Origin: Ancistrus triradiatus
Lineage: Eukaryota; Chordata; Actinopteri; Siluriformes; Loricariidae
Assembly: GCA_025084515.1 (NCBI GenBank)
Contig: JAJAGP010000758.1
Coordinates: 239,076-303,075 of the forward strand
Direction of reading: 5' to 3'
DNA length: 64,000 nucleotides
The position numbers and the translations under genes are program-made. The notes under the pieces were generated by a model. That model saw nothing but the letters and a program-made list of their open reading frames with translations, was not told where the DNA came from and made no database searches. Numbering within the stretch: position 1 is the stretch's first letter; every line of letters begins with the position of its first letter. This document shows, one piece after another, positions 57,786-64,000 of the stretch.

Positions 57786-59144
57786 TATAAGTTTAATGAA
57801 AACAATAAAATCGCAACCAATAAGAATAAACTTAAATTAATTTGAAACAGTAATTAAAAATGTTTCTTAATTGTCTTTAAAACTATTTACATCTGTTTTT
57901 GAAATGCATCATGGCACAAACAAAGGAGATTTTTGAGGATCTCAGAAAAGGAGTTGTTGATGCTCATCAGGCTGGAAAAGGTTACAAAAACCATCTCTAA
58001 AGAGTTTGGACTCCACCAATCCACAGTCAGACGGATTGTATACAAATGGAGGAAATTCAAAACCATTGTTACCCTCTCCAGGAGTGGTCGACCAACAAAG
58101 ATCACTCCAAGAGCAAGGCGTGTAATAGTTGGCGAGCTAACAAAGTACCCCAGGGTAACTTCTAAGCAACTGAAGGCCTCTCTCACATTGGCTAATGTTA
58201 ATGTTCATGAGTCCACCATCAGAAGAACACAGAACAACAATGGAGTGCAAGGCAGGGTTGCAAGGAGAAAGTAACTACTATCCAAAAAGAACATTTCTGC
58301 TCGTCTGCACTTTGCTAAAGATCACTTGGACAAGCCAAAAGGTTATTGGAAGAATGTTTTGTGGATGGATGGATGAGACCAATATAAAACTTTTTGGTTT
58401 AAAAGAAAAGTGTTATGTTTGAAGAAAGGAAAACACTGCATTCCAGCACAAGAACCTTATCCCATCTGTGAAACCTGGTGGTGGTATATGTGTATCATGG
58501 TTTGGGCCTGTTTTTCTGCAAGGGGGACAGAGGGACTGATCCGTGCTAAGGGAAGAATGAACGGGGCCATGTGTTGTGAGATTTTAAGCCAAAACCTCCT
58601 TCCACTAGTGAGAGCATTGAAGAAGGAACAATGGCTGGGTCTTCCAGCATGACAATGATCACAAACACACCACTCGGGCAATGAACGAGTGGCTCTGTAA
58701 AAAGCATTTCAAGGTCCTGGAGTGGCCTAGCCAGTCTCCAGACCGTAACCCCATAGAAATTTTGTGGAGGGAGTTGAAAGTCCGTGTTGACCCAAAACAT
58801 CACTGCTCTAGAGGAGATCTGCATGGAGGAATGGGCCTAAATACCAGCTACAGTGTGTGCCAACCTGGTGAAGACTTACAGAAATGTTTGACCTCTGTTA
58901 TTGCCAACAAAGGTTATGTTAAGTATTGAGTTGAACTTTTGTTATTGACCAAATACTTATTTTCCACCATAATTTATAATTAAATTATTTAAAAATCCTA
59001 CAATGTGATTTACTGGATTTTTTTTCTCATTTTGTCTCCCATAGTTGAAATGTACCTTTGATGAAAATTACAGACCTCTCTCATCTTTCTAAGTAGGAGA
59101 ACTTGCACAATCAGTGGCTGACTAAATACTTTTTTGCCCCACTG
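57786..59144 (+). mobile_element. Hybrid Tc1-like element: lineage 2 front, lineage 1 back
   Basis: 57910-58500 carries the N-terminal half of the lineage seen at 45600 (MAQTKEIFEDLRKGVV, RSGRPTKITPRARR, then a WMDETNIKLFG region near 58370). From about 58505 the sequence is that of lineage 1 (GRMNGAMCCEILSQNLLP, SQSPDRNPIEILWRELKVRV), with a lineage 1 end at 59144 (TTTTTGCCCCACTG, TA). The switch lies in a stretch both lineages share (TTTGGGCCTGTTTTTCTGCA). The left terminus is not recognisable. The reading frame is broken. Confidence 0.75.
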
Positions 59145-59330
59145 TATATTCTTGTTTAATATTCCATTTTGGTCATCATCTTTTGGGCTGGAGACTTTGA
59201 TTTGCGGCAAGTGAATTTAGAAGTAAATTTTAAATTAATGTCTCACAACTTTTAGTTGAGGTGCATTGGATTTGATGACTCCCAAAACAAGGCTATACAT
59301 TCTAATAATTAATGCGGAAAAGATTTGTTT

Positions 59331-60075
59331 GAACCTGTACTGTTTAATGTTGAGAGACAGTGGAGTCACATATGGTGATGGAGGTCATCAGAATTGGTGA
59401 CCTGCATGGCACACCAGTTTAGATTATTCCAGTCATGAAATAGAGTTTCTACTGGGAAGAGGAAGTGATGGTAAGTCACTTGGAAAGATTTGGTTGAACC
59501 TGTACTGTTTAATGCTGAGAGACAGTGGAGTCACATATTCTGATGGAGGTCATCAGAATTGGTGACCTGCATGGCACACCAGTTTAGATCATTCCAGTCA
59601 GGAAGTAGAGTTTCTACTGGGAAGAAGAAGTGATGGTAAGTCACCTATAATGATTTGGTTGAACCTGTACTGTTTATTTCTGAGAGACAGTGGAGTCACA
59701 TATTCTGATGGAGGTCGTCAGAATCAGTGACCCACATAGCACACCAGTTTAGATCATTCCAGTCAGGAAGTAGAGTTTCTACTGAGAAGAAGAAGTGATG
59801 GTAAGTCACCTGAAAATATTTGGTTGAACCTGTACTGTTTATTGATGAGAGACAGTGAAGTCACATATTCTGATGGAGGTCGTCAGAATCGGTGACCTGC
59901 ATGGCACACCAGTTTAGATCATTCCAGTCATGAAATAGAGTTTCTACTGGGAAGAAGAATTGATGGTAAGTCACCTAGAAAGAGTTGGTTGAACCTGTAC
60001 TGTTTATTGCTGAGAGACAGTGAAGTCACATATTCTGATGGAGGTCATCAGAATCGGTGACCTGCATGGCAATAT
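59331..60075 (+). repeat. 165-bp satellite array, right arm
   Basis: GAACCTGTAC occurs at 59331, 59496, 59661, 59826 and 59991, exactly 165 bases apart. It is the inverted counterpart of the left array but without the 47-bp subrepeat. Each unit has GTGATGGTAAGTCAC, a splice-donor-like sequence. Confidence 0.93.
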
Positions 60076-60669
60076 CTTTCTCTTTTTTTGGTGTAGATGC
60101 AATGGTGTAACACATTCTGTTTGTAGCTGTCATAACTGATAGCTTTTTGGACTGATGACTCATATATTAGAACATATATTTTCCGTTCTTCCTTATGTAA
60201 CAAGAAGGACTGCTCATATTTCACAAAGGCCTGAAGAGGCATCAAATAATACCATATTTCAATAATACTTGGCTACCTGTGGTTTAAAAACTGTTGTTTT
60301 TACCATCTAATTTGATGAACAAGTATTCCCATTGCCACGATTGTCATTATTTTATTATTTGACCTTTAAGCATGTAGAATAGTCTCAATGAAACATTCAA
60401 GTAGAGTTTATTTTATGTAGTAAACAGACAGCATAAGATGCACATAAACGCATTTCTCAGCCTTAGACCTGCCGAACGTTTCAAAACGAGAAAACAAAAG
60501 CGCGTCGCGGTAGAACTAAAGCGCTTCGGCGTAGCCTACGTACTCTGCCCACAATGCGCACAGAGTGACCAACCGAGCAAGAACCGAGCGTGTGCGCTCA
60601 AGAACCTAAACGGAGATAATGCGCCCTCTGTGGTCACAAAATACGGTGGTCACAGAATACGGTGTAACA

Positions 60670-61201
60670 CCGGGTAAGCCGCTTCAGAGGGTGTTAAGTG
60701 CGGTTAGTGCAGAGTTCATGTTTCTAAAATGCCGGTAACCGCTTGTGTTCATATTAAGTGCGGTTAGTGCAGAGTTCATGTTTGTAAAATGTCGGTAACC
60801 GCTTGTGTTCATATTAAGTGCGGTTAGTGCAGAGTTCATGTCTGTAAAACGCCGGTAACCGCTTGTGTTCATATTAAGTGCGGTTAGTGCAGAGTTCATA
60901 TTTCTAAAACACCGGTAACCGCTTGTGTTCATATTAAGTGCGGTTAGTACAGAGTTCATGTTTGTAAAATGTCGGTAACCGCTTGTGTTCATATTAAGTG
61001 CGGTTAGTACAGAGTTTATGTTTGTAAAACGTCGGTAACGGCTAGTATTTGTTTTAAGTGCGGTTTAAGCGGTGATTATGTTTGACACTACGTCGGTGTA
61101 CTTCTGTTGTGGTTCAGTTTGGGGTTAATAAACCAATATGGTAATTCACATAGAACCTGCGTACGTCTCCTCCCTGCCCATTAGGCAACCCCATTGTGAC
61201 A
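60670..61201 (+). repeat. N3 LTR, right part with 60-bp minisatellite
   Basis: It begins with the second CCGG. The tandem array is followed by TTAATAAACC (polyadenylation signal, about 61125) and the LTR end CCCATTGTGACA. Confidence 0.78.
60692..61060 (+). repeat. LTR minisatellite, 60-bp units
   Basis: Six units containing AAGTGCGGTTAGTGCAGAGT and CGGTAACCGCTTGTGTTCAT, exactly 60 bases apart. N1 has a different (30-bp) array at the same LTR position. Confidence 0.95.
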
Positions 61202-61213
61202 GAACGCTCCGCC
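61202..61213 (+). promoter_or_regulatory. Putative self-priming primer-binding site of N3
   Basis: AACGCTCCGC (61203-61212) follows the LTR end directly and is the exact complement of GCGGAGCGTT at 48829-48838, the expected RNA start. Confidence 0.6.
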
Positions 61214-61218
61214 ATACC

Positions 61219-63545
61219 ATGGAGACGGCAGGTGATCACGTTACCCCGATTCAGTCTGTCAGGGTGCCCCTCCCTGAAGAGTATGATGGTGACCCTCTTA
61301 GATACGGGGACTTTTTGGTTCAGTGCTCCCGCTACCTTCTATCATGGCAGTTTTTTTCTGAGTACGAGCGGGCACTTAATAAGGGTTCCCAGCTGGAATT
61401 TGGCACATGCGTATAGTTTTTTGATAGACTCTTGGAGATGTTTGGTCTCCCTTCACAGAATATCCCAGGGGGTAGCAAGTGTTTGCTAACCGGCTTTCGT
61501 ACTGTACCCGGTAGGCCTCTAGTGCGCCAGTTGAAAGACTCTCCATTCATTAGTTGCAGACAGGAGTTAGCCAGGTACAGGCTTGTGTCCCGTAGTCCAG
61601 AATCTGAGCACGCCACACTCAAAAGCTCCAAAGATGAGCAAGGAGCGTCGCATAGCTCAGTTTTTGAGCAGGTTAGCTCTGTAGAGGAGCAGTCAGCGCA
61701 CCGTAGCTCTGTTGGCGAGCCGGTAGCACCTCGTAGCTCAGCACATGAGTCGTTAGTGTCCGTTTACCCTATGTTGAAGCCTGTTAGCTTCGTTTCTGAC
61801 CACACTAGCTCAATAGTAGAGCAGATAGTTGTGGATGATCGTGTTTTTGACCACACTAGCTCAGTAGAAGAACCGCTAGCTGTGGATGTTCCTGTTTCTG
61901 ACCACACCAGCTCAGTATTTGAGCCGATCGTTGTGGACACTCGTGATCCAAACCACACTAGTTCAGCATCTGAACCGATAGTTGTGGATACTCGGAATTC
62001 AAACCACACTAGTTCCGTATCTGAACCAATAGTTGTGGATACTCGTGTTTCAGACCACACTAGTTCATTACTTGAACCGATAGTTGTGGATACTCGTAAT
62101 TCTAACCACACTAGCTCCGTATTTGAGCCGATAGTTGTGGATACTCGTGTTTCAGACCACACTAGTTCTGTATTTGAACCGATAGTTGTGGATACTCGTG
62201 TTCCAGACCACACTAGTTCATTACGTGAACCGATAGTTGTGGATACTCGTGTTCCAGACCACACTAGTTCATTACATGAACCGATAGTTATGGATACTCG
62301 TGTTTTTGACCACACTAGCTCTGTGTTTAAACCGCTAGCTGTGGATGCTTGTGAGTCTGACCACACAGACTCGTTATTTGAACCAGTAACTGTGGGCACT
62401 CGTGTTTATAAACATGCTAGCTCCGTTATTGAGCAGATAGCTTCTCCGTGTCACGTTCCTGAACAAGCTAGCTCAGTAAATGAGCCGATAGCTTCTCCGT
62501 GTCATGTTTCTGTACAAGCTAGCTCAGTTAATGAGCCGATTAGCTTTCTTGTGTCATGCTTATGAACAAGCTAGCTCAGTTATTGAACCGATAGCTTCTC
62601 CGTGTTATGTTACTGACCAAGCCAGCTCAATAGCTTCTCGTGGTTATGAGTCTGTACTCGCTAACTCGGTCGTTGAATCGATAGCGTCTCGTCGTGGTGT
62701 GTCGGAACCCGCTAGCTTCAATGTTGAACCAATAGCATCTCGTTGTAGTGTGTCTGTATTCGCTAGCTTAGTTGTAGAGCCGAGAGCGATTGATGTTCGG
62801 GTTTCAGAACTCTCCAGCTTTGTACCGATTCCGGCACCACGGACTGTTGCTCCACGGACATTCGCGTCACGAACATTTGCGTCACGGACACTCGCACCAT
62901 TTCCCAAGCCACGGACATTAGTGCCGACTCCTGTTCCACAGACATTCGCATCACGGACAGTCGCACCGACTCCAGCACCGAGGGTGAAGGATCCAGTAGC
63001 CGTGCTGAGGACGGGTGCTCCTGTGCCTGCACCGAGGAGGAAGGGTCCAGTGGCCGTGCCCAGGATGAGAAGACCAGTGCCAGCACCAAGGAGATCTGCC
63101 CCTGTGACCGTGTCGAGAGCAGTAGATCCGGTGGCTGTGCCGAGAGTGAGTGTTCCAGTGCCTGTACCCGTATTGTCCGTTTCAGGTTCTGTGGACGTGT
63201 CCAGGGCAGCGGATCCAGTAGTTGTGCTAAGGGCGACTGGTCCTGTGCCAGCGCCAAGGACGAGACTTCCAGTGCCTGTGCCTAGGGTGACCAATCCAGT
63301 GGCTGTGACGAGGGCGAGTGTTCCTGTGCCAGCTTCGAGGAGGTCTGGTCTAGTAGCCGTGCCAAGGGCTACTGGTCCTATGGACGTGACGAGAGCAGCG
63401 GATCCAGTGGCAGTGCCGAGGTCGAATGCTCCCATGTCAGCGTCGAGGGCTACTGCAGATCCAGTAGCCATACCGAGGGCTACTGATCCTGTGGAGGCTG
63501 TGCCGAGGGCGACTGATCCGGTAGCTGTGCGGAGGGCGAGTGTTC
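61219..63545 (+). pseudogene. N3 gag-repeat protein (gypsy-like gag start, 17-residue repeats, PVPAPR domain)
   Basis: The start is METAGDHVTPIQSVRVPLPE at 61219, followed by EYDGDPLRYGDFLVQCSRYL, which is the N-terminal capsid wording of fish gypsy gag. A stop at 61414-61416 ends this frame. Coding continues in the frame of 61432-62565: FRTVPGRPLVRQLKD, then SSV repeats, then about 13 tandem 17-residue units (DHTSSVFEPIVVDTRVS type, 51 bp each, about 61800-62560). After a shift, 62504-63619 gives a basic domain with PVPAPRRKGPVAVPR-type repeats (62950-63540). No zinc knuckle, protease or polymerase is present. The last residues of that open frame belong to the LINE. Confidence 0.72.
61800..62560 (+). 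repeat. 51-bp coding minisatellite
   Basis: About 13-14 units, each encoding 17 residues (HTSSVFEPIVVDTR core). Units differ mostly at the same few positions (V/L/A; D/N before H). Confidence 0.93.
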
Positions 63546-64000
63546 CATTGGACCATCGGCTGCAGCTGAACCATATCTTCCACATCTCCACAACACCACC
63601 CGAAGCTAAGTACCTTTAATTCATTAATTGTACTAACATGGCTTCTGCTGTGCTTGTTCCCTGTGCTGAGTGTGGCATGTTTAGCTATTCTTCCTCCGTC
63701 ATTAGTGTAAATTTTACTTGTGTAGGCTTGTAGCCAGTCTGACAGAGAAGACTGTAGTTTTAAAGGCGCGCATCCAGACATTAGAGAAGGCTAGCTCAGC
63801 TCCTAGCTTAGCAGATCTGGATGCCACAGGTGAAGTTAGAGCCCCGGCAGAGTCCTCGCAGCAGGGCAAGTGGGTGACGGTTCGGCGACGTAGTCGTAAG
63901 GCTAGTCCATGAGAGCACCACTCTTTCCATTTTCACGTGTCCAACAGGTTTGCCCTCCTCAGTGAAACACCCACTGAGCAGCCTGTTGAAAGAGCTCTGG
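63546..64000 (+). pseudogene. L2-type LINE 5' end and ORF1 start (runs off the window)
   Basis: From about 63546 the sequence matches the reverse complement of 56540-56030, the 5' part of the LINE at 51781-57062. The frame at 63718-63912 gives EKTVVLKARIQTLEKASSAP and GKWVTVRRRSRKASP; after a shift, NRFALLSETP and EQPVERAL follow to the window end. This is ORF1 of a CR1/L2-type LINE. It interrupts N3. Confidence 0.75.

Larger units (their letters stand above)
48912..60669. mobile_element. 11.8-kb inverted-repeat (foldback-like) insertion, TSD CCGG
   Basis: The ends are TGTTACACCGTATTCTGTGA and its exact complement, flanked by CCGG (48908-48911 and 60670-60673). Arms of about 2.0 kb (48912-50959) and 1.5 kb (59145-60669) are inverted copies, and the match continues through Tc1 sequence to about 51600 and 58510. 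Each arm contains a GC-rich outer part, a short conserved frame beginning MMPLQAFVKYEQS (49518 and, inverted, 60245), a 165-bp satellite and an inner flank ending at the same Tc1 junction. No transposase of its own is recognisable. The core holds two Tc1 copies and a LINE. Removing it rejoins the N3 LTR. Confidence 0.75.
48643..63545 (+). mobile_element. Non-autonomous gag-repeat LTR retroelement N3, interrupted
   Basis: The LTR is 48643-48911 plus 60670-61201, about 800 bp once the insertion at 48912-60669 is removed. Internal sequence starts at 61202, gag at ATG 61219. Repeat-coding sequence runs to about 63545, where a LINE begins. No 3' LTR is in the window. The LTR start (here TATCACGGATC, expected TGTCACGGATC) and promoter region match N1. 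Confidence 0.75.

Noticed and set aside
48912..60669. DIRS-type element or Maverick
   Set aside because: No tyrosine recombinase, DNA polymerase B or other Maverick gene is readable, and DIRS elements do not make target duplications.
60684..60992. Minus-strand frame with NTSGYRHFTNMNSALTAL repeats
   Set aside because: It arises from the 60-bp LTR minisatellite, whose period is a multiple of three.
60692..61060. Regular 60-bp repeats resembling a CRISPR array
   Set aside because: Units are uniform along their whole length with no unique spacers, and the DNA is from a vertebrate.

Overview
The window looks like intronic or intergenic DNA of a ray-finned fish, with a catfish-like repeat profile. 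It is packed with Tc1/mariner elements, Ty3/gypsy elements, CR1/L2-type LINEs and tRNA-derived SINEs. I find one piece of host protein-coding sequence: a 109-bp minus-strand exon at 19948-20056 with consensus splice sites, encoding the start of the SHANK ankyrin-repeat domain. No other host exon, rRNA or functional tRNA gene could be supported. The window is therefore probably mostly shank intron that has filled with transposons.

Layout. 1-2055: decayed hAT-like transposon (-). 2731-4120: Tc1-like element. 5.3-6.1 kb: two SINEs, one split by a solo LTR. 7.1-8.4 kb: gypsy remnant (-). 8.7-10.5 kb: Tc1 fragments and a SINE. 10753-11588: solo LTR with target-site duplication (TSD). 12175-12735: SINE split by a second solo LTR of the 5.3-kb family. 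12886-17825: complete but mutated chromodomain gypsy element with both LTRs and a TSD. 17.8-22 kb: microsatellites, Tigger/pogo pieces, the shank exon, a deleted Tc1 and a MITE. 23599-25792: two oppositely oriented LTR copies. 26003-27792: LINE lacking its reverse transcriptase.

28.9-43 kb: two copies (N1, N2; both -) of a gag-derived, pol-less LTR family whose proteins are mostly tandem repeats. Between them lies a second gypsy (+), broken by a 2.4-kb TG...CA insertion, a poly-G tract of about 95 bases and a MITE carrying a minisatellite, followed by a LINE (-). 43.5-47.6 kb: an L1-like LINE (-) interrupted by a pogo-like element (itself holding a Tc1) and by a SINE.

48643-63545: a third gag-repeat element (N3, +). 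Its LTR is split by an 11.76-kb insertion (48912-60669) with inverted-repeat arms, 165-bp satellites and a 4-bp TSD. The core of that insertion holds Tc1 copies and a nearly full-length LINE. A second copy of the same LINE family starts near 63546 and runs off the window.

The most notable observations are: (1) the N family, gag-only gypsy relatives with hypervariable SSV/E and PVPAPR repeats and with minisatellites inside the LTRs; (2) sequence support for Tf1/sushi-type self-priming in two LTR families; (3) an 84-bp piece of gag duplicated in frame into the reverse transcriptase of the gypsy element; (4) the large inverted-repeat insertion. All calls come from reading the sequence; no database search was run.
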